A DNA stretch of 64,000 nt from Bacterioplanoides sp965200585 (GCF_965200585.1 NZ_OZ241361.1); one strand, 5' to 3'. Positions 8,082 through 19,300 are shown, counted from the first letter of the stretch. A program made the numbers and translations. The notes: a model not told the origin generated them from the sequence alone.

Positions 8082-8894
8082 ATGGAAGAAGCACTACTCA
8101 GGATCAGCAAACAACTCGATGAAAAGCGCTACGGCAAGTACCGGGCGTTTGTGGTCGACACCGCCGATCCGGAAAAACGCGGCCGGGTTCGGCTGAGGAT
8201 TCCTTCGGTGTTGGGTGATGCTGAATCGTCCTGGGCCTTGCCTTGTGTGCCTTTTGCTGGCGGCAGTGGCTATGGCTGGTTTGCGGTGCCGCCGCTGGAC
8301 TCGCAGTTATGGGTCGAGTTTGAGGAAGGTGATATTAACCGGCCTATCTGGGTCGGTGCTTTCTGGCAGGTGTCGGACGATGTGCCGGAAAACGCTGCTC
8401 AGGATGAGCCGACGGTATTTTTGCTGCAAACCCCGGCGGGTAACCGGCTGGAGCTGAATGATACCGAAGGGGAGGAAGCTCTGACCCTGTTTCACCCCAG
8501 CGAAGCGCAACTGCAAATAGATTCTAATGGCAGCTGTGCTGTGACCGATGCGAACGGCAGCAAACTGGTGCTGGATGCTAGCAATAATGAGTGTGTTATC
8601 GAGGACAGTAACGGCAACAAGCTGGTGATGAGTTCATCTGGCACCAAGGTCGAAGACGCCAGTGGCAACAGCATCGAAATGGCGTCGTCTGGCATCACCG
8701 TCAGTGGCCAGCAGATTGTGATTGAAGGCAGCCAGGTGTCTCTGGGTGGACAGGGTGGCGAGCCCCTGATCAAAGGCACCAGTTTTCTGACTCTATTCGC
8801 TACTCATATACACCCAACCGCCATGGGGCCGTCCGGGCCGCCGATTCCACAGGGCGAAATGAGCAGCCTTTCAACCACAGTGCTGACCAGTTAA
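8082..8894 (+). CDS. Spike protein, gp5/gpV-like OB fold with beta-helix tail
   Basis: 270 residues with an AAGGA ribosome site. Residues 15-110 match the gpV/VgrG OB domain: GKYRAFVVDTADPEKRGRVR, the PCVPFAGGSGYGWFAVP segment and the PIWVGAFW strand. After that come short repeats rich in Asn, Gly and Ser (NGSKLVLD, NGNKLVMS, SGNSIEMA, SGITVSGQ), as in the triple-stranded beta-helix needle of gp5. The end HIHPTAMGPSGPPIPQG is the conserved C-terminal element of this family. The protein would form the trimeric needle that pierces the target envelope. A separate PAAR-type tip protein usually sharpens it; none is found in this window. Confidence 0.88.
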   Translation: MEEALLRISKQLDEKRYGKYRAFVVDTADPEKRGRVRLRIPSVLGDAESSWALPCVPFAGGSGYGWFAVPPLDSQLWVEFEEGDINRPIWVGAFWQVSDDVPENAAQDEPTVFLLQTPAGNRLELNDTEGEEALTLFHPSEAQLQIDSNGSCAVTDANGSKLVLDASNNECVIEDSNGNKLVMSSSGTKVEDASGNSIEMASSGITVSGQQIVIEGSQVSLGGQGGEPLIKGTSFLTLFATHIHPTAMGPSGPPIPQGEMSSLSTTVLTS

Positions 8895-8903
8895 GGAGGA
8901 GTT

Positions 8904-9296
8904 ATGGCCGAGCTTAATGACCCTCAGCATCTTTCTTTTCCCTTTCGCATTCGTCGCGGTGGGCCGGTAACGAGCGGGCGTCAGCGTCATGTGCGTGAGC
9001 AAATCGAGCAGGTGTTGTTTACCAATGTGCGCGAGCGGATATTCCGGCCAGAGTTTGGCGCGGGAGTGAAACAACTGATTTTTGAACCCAACAATCAGGT
9101 GCTGCGCGACACATTAAGACAGCGACTGATGCAGTCGCTGGGCGATGCGCTGTTGGGCGAAGTGGACCCGCGCACACTGGAGATTGGTTTTGCCGCCGAT
9201 CAGGCGGTGTTGAAAGTGCTGATCGCGTATCAGCTGGCGACCATTAATCGACGCGAGTCGCACGAATTCGATCTGAGTACGGACGGAGCAGCATAA
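8904..9296 (+). CDS. Baseplate wedge protein, gp25/gpW-like (Afp9)
   Basis: 130 residues with a very strong AGGAGG ribosome site. It matches the T4 gp25/P2 gpW family: FPFRIRRGGPVTSGRQRHVREQ leads to the EQVLFTNVRERIFRPEFGAG core, which includes the conserved EPR-type region, followed by the HIRDTL-like helix and a C-terminal strand. This small wedge protein starts sheath assembly by donating strands to the first sheath ring. It is one of the most reliable markers that this cluster is a contractile system. It is followed by baseplate J-type genes as in Afp and P2-type loci. Confidence 0.9.
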   Translation: MAELNDPQHLSFPFRIRRGGPVTSGRQRHVREQIEQVLFTNVRERIFRPEFGAGVKQLIFEPNNQVLRDTLRQRLMQSLGDALLGEVDPRTLEIGFAADQAVLKVLIAYQLATINRRESHEFDLSTDGAA

Positions 9297-9297
9297 G

Positions 9298-10479
9298 ATG
9301 GCGCAATTACCTGCCGCTGAACTGGTGTTTGATAACAGCCGTTGTCCGGATTGCGGTCATCGCAGCATTACCTTGCCCAGCCCGCTGCCAGACGTCGGCG
9401 ACGACTTTGACTGGAGCGCCCGCGAGTTTGAGGGTTATCGCGCCTTTATGCTGGAAGAGTTGGCAGCGCGCTTCCCGGAACGTCGGCGTTGGACTCAGGC
9501 CGATCTGGAAGTGGTGATTATCGAGGTATTGGCGGCCCAGCTGGATTTTCATTCTGACATGCTTGATCGGGTGGTCAGCGAAGCCTTTCTGGAAACCGCC
9601 CGCCGGCCGCAGTCGGTTCGGCGCTTGCTGCAATTTATCGGCTATGACGCCGTGCGTGAAGCGGGTCTGGAAGACGACCCACCAGCTCAGGTCAATGCCA
9701 GAACTGCAGCACAAAAGCTGGAAGCAGAATGGGCGAAACAACCCTCAAAAATGGAGTTTGCCCGCCTGGCCGGGCCCAGATCTGTGCATCAGCAGCGGCG
9801 CATCGTCACTATTGATGATTATCGCCTGCGGCTGGAAGAGCATCCGCTGGTATTGCGGGCGGCAGCAACCAGTCGCTGGACCGGTTCCTGGCGCACCATT
9901 TATGTTGCCGTGATTCTGCGCAATAACGCCTGGCTGGATGCCCGGATGGAAAATCTGCATCCCGGCCTGATTGCGGATATTGAGCATTTCCATCAGGTGC
10001 GCGGCATTCCGTTACCCCCGATTACTCCGGGCTCTGAACCATTTCATCGGACTCTGTTGCGAGCCTATCTGGATGCCTATCGCATGGTCGGTCAGGAGGT
10101 CTTTCTCGAAGACGCCCAGCCGGTGGGTATTGTTATGGAATGGACTGTGGTGGTGGCCGACAACTACTTTCACTCTGAGGTGCGGCGCGATATTGAACGG
10201 GCACTATCGAATCAGGCCGGCGGCTTCTTTGAGCCCGGCCGCTTCCGCTTCGGGGAAAACATCCGTGCCAGTGACCTGTTCCACCTGTTGATGCAAATCG
10301 ACGGCGTATCGAATTTATGCCTGAAACGCTTTAAACGCGTAGGGCGGCAATACGGCAATCGTGTTGAGGAAGGTTATATCGATCTCAACGAGCTGGAAAT
10401 CGCCATTTGTGATAACGATCCGGCCAATCTGGAGCGTGGCTACTACCGGCTGGCACTGAGCGGAGGGCGTAAAGGATGA
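9298..10479 (+). CDS. Baseplate J/gp6-like wedge protein (shorter paralogue)
   Basis: 393 residues. The middle and C-terminal parts match baseplate J-type proteins: the TQADLEVVIIEVLAAQLDFH helix, the FLETARRPQSVRRLLQFIGY segment, TIDDYRLRLEEHPLVLRA, and near the end FHSEVRRDIERAL and VSNLCLKRF. In contractile systems two J-like subunits pair to form the baseplate wedge ring. An N-terminal CPDC pair (residues 17-20) is like a half zinc ribbon, an unusual addition for this family. It overlaps the next, much larger wedge gene by ATGA, consistent with assembly as a heteromer. Confidence 0.83.
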   Translation: MAQLPAAELVFDNSRCPDCGHRSITLPSPLPDVGDDFDWSAREFEGYRAFMLEELAARFPERRRWTQADLEVVIIEVLAAQLDFHSDMLDRVVSEAFLETARRPQSVRRLLQFIGYDAVREAGLEDDPPAQVNARTAAQKLEAEWAKQPSKMEFARLAGPRSVHQQRRIVTIDDYRLRLEEHPLVLRAAATSRWTGSWRTIYVAVILRNNAWLDARMENLHPGLIADIEHFHQVRGIPLPPITPGSEPFHRTLLRAYLDAYRMVGQEVFLEDAQPVGIVMEWTVVVADNYFHSEVRRDIERALSNQAGGFFEPGRFRFGENIRASDLFHLLMQIDGVSNLCLKRFKRVGRQYGNRVEEGYIDLNELEIAICDNDPANLERGYYRLALSGGRKG

Positions 10480-13400
10480 CAACCGATTTAACCCGCTGGA
10501 ACCGTGCCGGGCTGCAACAAGTGGAATACGTCGATGGCAATGCGGTGGTATTCGCCGATTTGCTGCGCCAAGGTCTGGCCCGGCGCTTTAATCGCAGCGA
10601 GGTGCGCTGGCCAGAACTGGAGCAGACCAATGATGACACTCAGGCCGAGCAAAGCGCTCGCATGCAGGAGTATTACAGCGCTGAAACTACCCGTGATCTG
10701 GGGATTGAAATTGCCCGTACATTTGCCCGCTCGCTGCACACTCTTGGTGCCTATATCAATGCCTACGCCAACGAGAATTATCTGGGCACCGCCAGCCAGT
10801 GGGACAATGTCCGGCGCATGACCGCCATGCTGGATTACCATCCGGCACCGCCTGCCTCTGCTGCCACCACAGTAAATCTGTATGTTAAACCGGAGCGGGG
10901 TGGGGCCGTTGCCAAGGGTGAACTGCAGTTTAAGCATACGCCCATCGATGGCAGTGCCCCTGTGATCTTTGAAAATCTGGAAGACATTGACGTTGATCCA
11001 CTCAATAACCTGTTGCGACCTCAGGACTGGAATTATTGCCCGGATGTGTTTGATCCATTTGCGGATATCGATCTGGCCCAACACTGGCTGAGTCCGGCAG
11101 ACAGCAAATTATCGGTTGGCCAGTATGCTCTGGTCGTGAGCGACAACCAGGCAACGGAATTTGCTGTGGTGGCCAGTGTTGCACGACTGGCAAAGGCTAA
11201 TGAGTCTGGCGAGGAGGCGCAGATTGCCGTTGAACTGGATGCTGTGGCGTCAGCAGCTTCCCAATCAGATTCTCAGAGTTTTATCAAAGGCGATTGCCAT
11301 TGTCTGGCCGTCGCCAAAGACATACTGGTGCCACACCTGAATGGTGAGGGTGTGCTCCGGCTGGATAAAGAACACGGTCTGAAAGCCGGTGAAGTCGTGG
11401 CCTGGAGCAGAGGCAATCAGTGGTGTTACGGCCTTATTAGCGCTGCCGATGCCAGTCAGATTGCATTGGGTGCTATGGCCTCGGGTACTACGGCAAAAGG
11501 TACTACTACGGCAACGAGAACTACGGCAGCAGAAACAAGTACTGGCATCCCTCAATATCCAGCTGAACAGGATCTGCTTTACCGGGCACTGTTGATCAGC
11601 CGCAATCAGGCCGGAGAGCTATATCTACCAGCTAATGTCGAGCATGCCGTCTGGATTGATCCACTGGGGCAGATGCAATGGCTGAGTCTGGGTGATGGCT
11701 TGATATCGGTGGTGATTGAGGCGAATGACAGTGGTAGTGCTGATGATGTCATCGCGATTACTCCAACAAACTCAGTAATCGCCGAAGTATTTGTGCTGTC
11801 GGCACCATCGCAAAGTGTGGCCCGGGTCGCTGAAGTCGCTCCAGCCAATTTAACGCTTGATGGTAAACCCGCCAATCTGGCTAGTGGTGACTGGTGTGTA
11901 GCGGCGTTTGCCGATGGTTCAGTACAGGCTGTACGGGTTGAGACCATCGTCAGCTTCGATGGGTTTTACCAGGTGCGTTTTGCTACTTCCTCTTTACCAA
12001 CTTCTTTACCCGTATCTTCAACCGTCTCTTCAACCGTCTCTTCACCAACTGCCGCATTGATGTCTGGTCGCACTAGCATAACTGACCCTGCTGGCGCGAC
12101 TTTGCTTAGTGTATTGCAGACACTGCAAATGAGTCTGGATCAGGCGGTGTACTCACGGCTGACATTAGCGGATATCGAGCAAGGCAAATTGCTGGAGCTG
12201 CCGCTCGACGCGATTCAGGGCGTCGGCAGCCGTTATGCTCAGCAGCTGAAGGCACAAACCATTGCTGAATTTGTCCGGGATGAAGAACTCAGCAATGCCA
12301 GCACAGAGATTCCAACGGCCAAATTGTGGGAATTTATGGCCAAGGCCAGGGCTTTGTTGGAATTAGATATCGGTGCCCCGGCTGAACTACAGAATGTCAG
12401 GCTACAAAAACTGGCAGCCGATATTATGGCGTCTCGAATCGATGGCAGGTTAAAGCTTGGCCGGTTAAATCTTGGTCGGGCAGACTCCATCGGAACAGCA
12501 GCGAGGGCGGATCAGAGCTATGGTCGAATGGTGCGTCTGTATTGCAACTTCAGTGAGATGTTGCACCCGCAGGGATATGATCAGAACCCCAGACCATTGT
12601 TTGCAGCAAATACTGACAGCTACAGCCTGACCTTAGCCGGTGATCGGTTTTCCCCTTTTCTGAAAGCCGGGCGGCGATTGATGCTGGAGCAGTGGCAACC
12701 AGAAGGAAAGGGACAACCAGTAGGAAAGGCTCAACAAGGGCGCTACACGGCACCGTTGATTTGTACGGTCGATAAATTTGAACCGACTACCCGTACTCTG
12801 ACCCTGCGTGATTTGCCCGAGGGCTTTGGCCAAACCGAGGGGCAAGCAGAGGATCAACTCGGCTTTACTCTGGGTAATACCCTGATCTCGGCCAATGTGG
12901 TACGTGCCGGGCATGGTGTGGCCCGGGAAGTGAAGGTATTGGGCAGCGGCAATGCCGCAGCTCTGAATCAGCGCTTTGTGCTGGAAGTTGATGATGTCGC
13001 TTTTGTCGCCGATGCAGCCATGCCGAAAGGCGTGCGGGCTGACATTGAGGTGCAGGTCGGTAGCCGTACCTGGACACAAGTGGCGACCCTGAGGGATTCA
13101 CGTCCATCCGATGCCCATTATCAGCTGCGGATGACGGAAGATAAGTTCCTGGACATCCAGTTTGGGGATGGTGTCAATGGTCGTCGTTTACCAACCGGCA
13201 ATAATAACGTTCGCATTGGTTTCCGCAGCGGTCATGGGTTGCAGGGCAATCTGCTGCGCGGTTCATTAACTAAATTAGCCAAGCCACATCGCTATATTGA
13301 TGACTTTCGCCAGCCTTTCGATAGCCGTGGCGGCAATGATATGGAAGAGCTGGCCGACCTGCGCAGCAATGCGCCGTTAAGTACTTTAACGCTGAACCGG

Positions 13401-13994
13401 GCTGTGTCTCTGGCCGACTTTTCCAATCTGACTCAGTCTCAGGCCAGTGTCTGGCAAGCGCAAGCGGTGCGTAAATCACCGCGTCGAGGCGTACTGGGGC
13501 GGGTCAAAGTGGTGGTGGTGCCTGCTGGTGGTTTGTTATTTGACGATATTCAGACCGCCACTCTGACTTTACCGGATGAATTTTCCGAAGCCTTGCTGGG
13601 CTTTCTGCAGGCGCACTCGCAACCGGATGTTGATATCGAACTAGCGCCGTATACCCCCGTGGTGGCCAGCATTAAAGCCGTCATCCATGTTAAATCGGCG
13701 GAATACGACCCGATTGAAGTGAAAGATCTGACCCGCCGGACATTATTAGAGGCTTTTGCCCTCAAGCAGCGTCGTCTGGGGCAGGCGCTGTATCGCAGTG
13801 AAATTTATAAAGTGGTTGAAGCCATCACTGGTGTTGAGTATTCGGTGGTGACGCTGGGTGAGCCTGATTTTCCGGCTAGCACTGAGGTCGAGCATTCGGA
13901 CAGCGTTATCAGTGCTCGCTTGGATCAGGTGATTTATATCGATGAGCTGCTGGGTTCCGTGGTCGATGTGGCGGTTGAGGAGTATCAGTTATGA
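10476..13994 (+). CDS. Large baseplate J-like assembly protein (Afp11/12-type) with insertions
   Basis: 1172 residues. It starts with the baseplate N-region (Thr4-Ala120) and ends with the core found in putative baseplate assembly proteins: DIQFGDGVNGRRLPTGNN, GLQGNLLRGSLTKL, SLADFSNLTQSQ and the last VVEAITGVEYSV strand. Between these are additions: Thr-rich and Ser/Thr-rich linkers (about residues 335-365 and 505-530, the second built from a 12-base repeat), and at about 575-625 the sequence IQGVGSRYAQQLKAQ, which looks like a helix-hairpin-helix element. The protein should form the main wedge ring. Overlaps with both neighbours are ATGA. Confidence 0.83.
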   Translation: MTTDLTRWNRAGLQQVEYVDGNAVVFADLLRQGLARRFNRSEVRWPELEQTNDDTQAEQSARMQEYYSAETTRDLGIEIARTFARSLHTLGAYINAYANENYLGTASQWDNVRRMTAMLDYHPAPPASAATTVNLYVKPERGGAVAKGELQFKHTPIDGSAPVIFENLEDIDVDPLNNLLRPQDWNYCPDVFDPFADIDLAQHWLSPADSKLSVGQYALVVSDNQATEFAVVASVARLAKANESGEEAQIAVELDAVASAASQSDSQSFIKGDCHCLAVAKDILVPHLNGEGVLRLDKEHGLKAGEVVAWSRGNQWCYGLISAADASQIALGAMASGTTAKGTTTATRTTAAETSTGIPQYPAEQDLLYRALLISRNQAGELYLPANVEHAVWIDPLGQMQWLSLGDGLISVVIEANDSGSADDVIAITPTNSVIAEVFVLSAPSQSVARVAEVAPANLTLDGKPANLASGDWCVAAFADGSVQAVRVETIVSFDGFYQVRFATSSLPTSLPVSSTVSSTVSSPTAALMSGRTSITDPAGATLLSVLQTLQMSLDQAVYSRLTLADIEQGKLLELPLDAIQGVGSRYAQQLKAQTIAEFVRDEELSNASTEIPTAKLWEFMAKARALLELDIGAPAELQNVRLQKLAADIMASRIDGRLKLGRLNLGRADSIGTAARADQSYGRMVRLYCNFSEMLHPQGYDQNPRPLFAANTDSYSLTLAGDRFSPFLKAGRRLMLEQWQPEGKGQPVGKAQQGRYTAPLICTVDKFEPTTRTLTLRDLPEGFGQTEGQAEDQLGFTLGNTLISANVVRAGHGVAREVKVLGSGNAAALNQRFVLEVDDVAFVADAAMPKGVRADIEVQVGSRTWTQVATLRDSRPSDAHYQLRMTEDKFLDIQFGDGVNGRRLPTGNNNVRIGFRSGHGLQGNLLRGSLTKLAKPHRYIDDFRQPFDSRGGNDMEELADLRSNAPLSTLTLNRAVSLADFSNLTQSQASVWQAQAVRKSPRRGVLGRVKVVVVPAGGLLFDDIQTATLTLPDEFSEALLGFLQAHSQPDVDIELAPYTPVVASIKAVIHVKSAEYDPIEVKDLTRRTLLEAFALKQRRLGQALYRSEIYKVVEAITGVEYSVVTLGEPDFPASTEVEHSDSVISARLDQVIYIDELLGSVVDVAVEEYQL

Positions 13995-16285
13995 CGCACT
14001 CCAATTCCCGCCATCCGGATACTGGCGGCCAGCAGCTTTATCAGTTATTGCCTGAGGTCTATCGCAGCCGGGATCAGGCGGTTGGTCATGCTGGTGGTGA
14101 AGGGGACTTTAAGCAATATCTGGAGGCCTTTGGCGATTTGTTTGATGCCTTTCGCCAGCTTCTGGATCAGCGTTTAGCCGACAGTTTTCCCGATAATCCG
14201 GAGAACCCGAATGAGCTGGCTTGTCAGGAGTGGGTGCTGCCGTATTTTGCCCAGCTGGTGAATGCCCGGCTGTTATCGCCGGACGGCGCCGGTCGTCGCG
14301 ATGAAGTCACCAACGCTGTGTCCTGGCGCCAGCGTAAAGGCACCTTGGTGGTGGCCGAACAGATCAGTGAATCGGTCGGTGGTTACGAGGCGGAATTGCA
14401 TGAAGGCTGGCAGCGGGTGGCGACCACACCGAGGATAGGGGCACCGATCACCAGCGCTTTGCTGCTGGGGTATGACGAATCAGACTATCCGGAGCAAGCG
14501 CTGAGCAATGCAGGTTTATACCGTTATCCTTTGATGGTGGCTCGCCATCCGGGATTAACCGCAGCAACGCTCGACACCCGCTGGCAAGCCAGGGCAGTGC
14601 GCTCGGGACGGGACAATCCGGCAGCGAAAACGTCGGGATTTGCCGGTCAGCAAATCAGCTGGCGGCCGGTCAATAGCAAGGGCGCACCGGCGCATCCCAA
14701 CGGCTTTGATGATCCCAGTCGCCGGGTGCTGGATTTGCGCGATCCCAGCTGGCAGCACGGTCATTATCATCCCCGTCGTTTATTGGTGCATGTGCCCAGT
14801 CAGCATGGTTTGCTGCCATTACCGGTGAAAACGCTGACGGCCACTGACGATCTGCTGGATTTTCTGCAGTTCCGGGCGCAGCAAGCGGAAGGTGAGGTGG
14901 TACTGAGTATTGAGCCGGTTTCCAATCATCCGCTGACCATTGACCGGCCATTACAGCTGCCCGCTGATCTGGAACCTGTGCTCATCTCGCTGGGGATCGC
15001 CGGGGCCGTATCCCGTTATCAGATTGGCCATATTTACTTCGCCCAGGGCTTGCAGGTGAACATCGGCAGGCTCGATCTGAGTCACAGTAAGGTCACACAT
15101 TTGGATGTGAACACGGCGGGTAATAATGAGGTTGTGGCCAGCGTGTCGGATTGTTTATTGGCCAGCGCCCAAATCAATGGCGTGCTGGATTGCCGGCGCA
15201 CTACTGTGCTGGCCGATCTGCAATGCGATGGTTTGCAGGCCAGTGACTGTATTTTTAATGGCGCTATTACCAACTTTCTGAATGAGTTGCCCGCCATTCA
15301 GGCCAGTTATTCGGCCTTAGCAGTGGATATTATTGCTGGGCTTAATAGTGCTCAGTCAGATGATCCGCTGCTTAACACATTAATTCCTGATCAAGCCGTG
15401 TTTATAGCTTCGACTTTGAATGGCAAGGGCGATGGCTTATTGGCTCCGGACTGCCCACCGGTTTTCTTTACGGCTGCCTCGGATGGGGCAGAGCTGGGCT
15501 ATTACCACAGCCTGAAACGCCACCCTGAATTGATTGATGGCGATTTGCAGCTGACGATTCCGGCCGGTTTTAGCCATATCTATCGCCAGCTGGTGATAAT
15601 CGGCACTTTAACGGTGACGGTCAACAGCAAAGGCCCTCTCATTCTGGAGCAAGTGGCCGTGCGACGCCTGGAAGTTAAAACGCCTCGTCAGTCAGGTGCT
15701 GAATTTGCGGCTGACTCCGTCCCCGAGCCAGTGCTGATGGCTAAATCCTGCTTGTTCGAGCAACTGGCCGTCGATCACGGTCTGGCACGGCTGGAATACT
15801 GCACCATCATCCATGCTTATAAAAACCAGGCTGAGGCTGACGATACTTATTTGCGCCTGCAAGCCAGTGATTGTGTGTTTGCCAGCGAAGAGTTTGGTCC
15901 TTTGTCTGCCCATGATTGTATTCGCTATTCCCGGATTCCGGCGGCGCTCAAGGCGCTGGAAAATCAGTTTCCCCAGCTCAGATTTCCACATTGCACCGAC
16001 GATTTACCGTTTTTCTTTGTCGATACCTTTGCTGAAGCCCTGGCCGCTGGGCGCACTGGCGAGATTGGCTGCGGTGTACTGCATCCCTCAAGCCCGGACA
16101 GTATTTGTTTTGGTGCCGAAGATGGCGGCGAAATGGGTGCCCATCACGATTGGTTTTTCTGCCTGAAACGCCGGGCGGTCATCACGAAACTGGCCGATCA
16201 TCTGCCGATGGGCATAGTGCCGGTGCTGATTACCGATCCGGCCTTGAATCAACCCCCTTTACCTTTGTGTGATCTCACGCAATGA
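13991..16285 (+). CDS. Phage tail protein I-type baseplate protein with beta-helical C-terminus (Afp12-like)
   Basis: 764 residues. The first 210 match the gpI-type phage tail domain: LYQLLPEVYRSRDQA, then FKQYLEAFGDLFDAFRQLLD, ELACQEWVLPYFAQLVNARL and the SWRQRKGTLVVAEQI helix. In phages this links the wedge to fibres. The rest is beta-rich, with many short strands and Cys residues (for example SDCLLASAQINGVLDCR), resembling a right-handed beta-helix. It lies between the wedge gene and the fibre-like gene, which fits a connector role. It is separated from the next gene by 25 bases that include an AAGGA ribosome site. Confidence 0.8.
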   Translation: MTHSNSRHPDTGGQQLYQLLPEVYRSRDQAVGHAGGEGDFKQYLEAFGDLFDAFRQLLDQRLADSFPDNPENPNELACQEWVLPYFAQLVNARLLSPDGAGRRDEVTNAVSWRQRKGTLVVAEQISESVGGYEAELHEGWQRVATTPRIGAPITSALLLGYDESDYPEQALSNAGLYRYPLMVARHPGLTAATLDTRWQARAVRSGRDNPAAKTSGFAGQQISWRPVNSKGAPAHPNGFDDPSRRVLDLRDPSWQHGHYHPRRLLVHVPSQHGLLPLPVKTLTATDDLLDFLQFRAQQAEGEVVLSIEPVSNHPLTIDRPLQLPADLEPVLISLGIAGAVSRYQIGHIYFAQGLQVNIGRLDLSHSKVTHLDVNTAGNNEVVASVSDCLLASAQINGVLDCRRTTVLADLQCDGLQASDCIFNGAITNFLNELPAIQASYSALAVDIIAGLNSAQSDDPLLNTLIPDQAVFIASTLNGKGDGLLAPDCPPVFFTAASDGAELGYYHSLKRHPELIDGDLQLTIPAGFSHIYRQLVIIGTLTVTVNSKGPLILEQVAVRRLEVKTPRQSGAEFAADSVPEPVLMAKSCLFEQLAVDHGLARLEYCTIIHAYKNQAEADDTYLRLQASDCVFASEEFGPLSAHDCIRYSRIPAALKALENQFPQLRFPHCTDDLPFFFVDTFAEALAAGRTGEIGCGVLHPSSPDSICFGAEDGGEMGAHHDWFFCLKRRAVITKLADHLPMGIVPVLITDPALNQPPLPLCDLTQ

Positions 16286-16310
16286 AGGCTAACGCAGGAG
16301 TCATAAGGAT

Positions 16311-19300
16311 ATGAAAACGGAAGTATCACGCTTTAGTCATCAACCGGATCAGGCTTACTCCGGTGTCTATCAGCAGCAGGGTCGGATGATCACCGACGCC
16401 GACTGGAACGAGCTGGTCGATATTTTAAAAAGCCGTTTGCAGAAGGCCACCTCTGCGGCTATGGGCGCAACCACGATTCCGGCTGCAGGCGGGCTGTTGC
16501 AACACCGGCTTAGTGAGACCGAACTCAATCAGGCTCCGGCCACTGGACCGGATAAAACGCCATTTTTTGAACAGGGACAATGGCAGCTGCAATGGGGCAC
16601 GGCCTGTGTTGATGGCATTTATGCTGAACTCAGGCCAGTCGATGTTTCTGCAGGCGATGGTGTGGTTGAAGAGGGTATTGAAAACACGCCTTTTGCCATC
16701 GATCAGCAGGCGGATTTACCACTGCCAGCAGGCACGGAGGTGGTGCCAGGCACATACCATCTGTATCTGGATGTTTGGGAACGCTCGGTCACCAGTGTTG
16801 AAGATCCGCAATTACTGGATATTGCATTAAGGGGAGCAGATACCTGTAGTCGTTCGCAGGTGATGTGTCAGCTGAAATGGTGTCCGCTCAGTATTGATCC
16901 GGCCGATGGCGATCAGAATCCGGTGGCTGGCAATGCCAGAATCGATATTCAGGTGCGGGATGAAACCATCCAGAGTCTGGATCCTTGTGTGGCTCAGGTC
17001 GGCAAAAGCACCAATGTTGGCAACTTCTTATTCCGGGTCGAAGTGCACCAGGTGCATTACAACGCCAGTGGTATGCCGGTGCAGGTGGTGCTGAAATGGT
17101 CGCGGGAAAACGGCGCTGAACAATACCATTTTGACTATCAACCGCCCGGGTTTGTATCCAGTTCTGGACTGAATGACTGGGTTTATGAAGGCTTTACCGA
17201 TCAGAGCGAACAGCTGCTGGGAAGACACCTGCAATCAGGCATCGAAGCGCCTGTGTTTGCGTTACGTTCGGATGTCAATTTTCCCGGTGATAAGCCGACC
17301 TATGTGCGCCGCTGGGATGGCTTTGCCCAACTGGATTTTGTCGATGATGGCTGGGCATTAGCCGCGGGTCGTGATCGCCAGCAGACTCTGGCCATGGATA
17401 TCGGCCCGGGTAATCACGGCCATACCACACTGACCGAGCAGCCGGATGGCAGTGTGTGGTTAACCAGCCATCTGGAGCTGTTTAATCTCAGCCTGCAACT
17501 GAACGTCAATGATGCCGGGCCGAATCAATTTGTCCCCGGCGATTACTGGCTCGCTGTGGTGCGTGAAGTCGATGATGACGACGATCCGGAGACGCTCAAT
17601 GCCGAAGTTACTCTGATGAATCAGGGCTTGCCCGTTGGCATTCAGCATCATTATCTGACGCTGGGGCAGGCTCAGCTCACTATGGTCGATGGCCAGTTAC
17701 AGCTGAATCCGGATTCGTTGCAGTTGCTGCCTGCCATCGCCGACTATGCGCCTATGTATTCAGCGCCGTCATTGTCGGAGCTGGATGCCACTCATATTCG
17801 GTATAACCCCAACCGGGTCGCTGACCGTTGGCAGGATGTGCTGGAATCTGAGTCGGCCACTTTACCTACTAATTTGCAAGACGCGATGGACTGGCTGCTG
17901 CAAGAGCTGGAAAGCAGCGATATCCGCTTCGACTTTGATGAGCTGCCGTGCGAACAGACCAGCTATGGGGTGCCCAGCTATAAAGCCCGGTTGAAGCAGA
18001 CGCTGGTTGCCTTACTAAACGATGATCAGTCACTGCCGTTGAATGTGTTGCTGTCGGCGTTGCTGTGTAACACGGATGCCGGGCTGCTGCCTTACGACGA
18101 CAGCCTGCAACGTGATGACTGGCAGGGCGTGGTGACCGGGTTTGAGGGCGGTGATGCGGCCACCATTCAACAGGCCATTGATCTGCTGATTCAGCATTTG
18201 CATCAATTGTGGGATCAGGGCCGCGGCAGTGGTTGTGCCGTGACCGTCGGCGAAGGGGGAGCGTTCGATAATATTCAGCAAGCGTTGCAGACGCTGGCTG
18301 GCCAGAGCAGCATTATCCTGTGTTTGCTGCCCGGTAGTTATCGCATCGATAACGAGCTGACCGTGCGGGCGATGGACACTATTAAAATCACCGGCGCTGG
18401 TACTCAGGCCTCGACCGTAACTCTGCATGCGCCACTGCAACTCGATGGCCTCGAATGCATTTTGCGCGATGTGCATTTCCGGGCCTCGGAGCGTGATCCG
18501 CAGGCGTTTCTGGGATTGCGGGCCAATCAGGTCGATATCAAACACTGTCTGATCGATCAGGCGTTACAGCGCCAGCCCCAGCAGCCTTTGTTAGCGATTG
18601 AAACCGTACGCTCCTGGTGGCGCTTATTAGGCAGCCACAAAACCGCCGCAGTGACGCCACACGCTGTGATTGTCGATTCGCAAATGCAGCGGATTGTGAC
18701 CGGCCATTTCTCCGGCCGGGTAATGTTCGGGGCGGATTCTATCCGTGCCAGTGCCGACAACGGCAGTGCCTTTGTTGCCAAGTACTCGGCCGATGGCAAA
18801 CCACTCTGGATCAGGGTATTAGAACAGGGCGTGCGCTCGGCCGGTCTGACTCTGACGCTGTTAAAAGACGACAGTGTGTTTGTTGGTGGTCATATCATTG
18901 GCGATGCCAAATTCGATGGTCAGGAAGTGTCCGGTTCCATGGGCAGTGCCGATATTTTTGTGGCTCGGGTCAGCGCTGCGGGCGAAGTCATCTGGGTCAG
19001 TACACTGGGTAGTCGTGGCAGCGACAATATCTATGATGCATTGGTTAACCAGGACGGGCATATCGTTATGACCGGCTCTTTTCAGGGCGAATTGCAGTTC
19101 AAAGACGAGACCTTGCTGGATACCGTTGGCGGCACCGACAATTTTATTATCAGCATGGATGTTGATGGTGGGGTGCAACAAGCCAAAGCCTTTGGCGGTG
19201 CCGGCACCGACCGGGTGTTTGCCATGGCCACGGATGAAAAGGGTGACTTGTATTTAACCGGTGAGTTTGAGAAGGAGATGCGTTATCAGGGCGCTGAATT

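Noticed and set aside
10488..11084. A 198-residue - strand reading frame inside the large baseplate gene
   Set aside because: Antisense shadow of a coding region; no recognisable motif and no start signal.
9298..13994. A frameshift splitting one baseplate J gene into two
   Set aside because: The two frames overlap by a normal ATGA, both proteins have complete family-type cores and paired J-like genes are usual in contractile systems.
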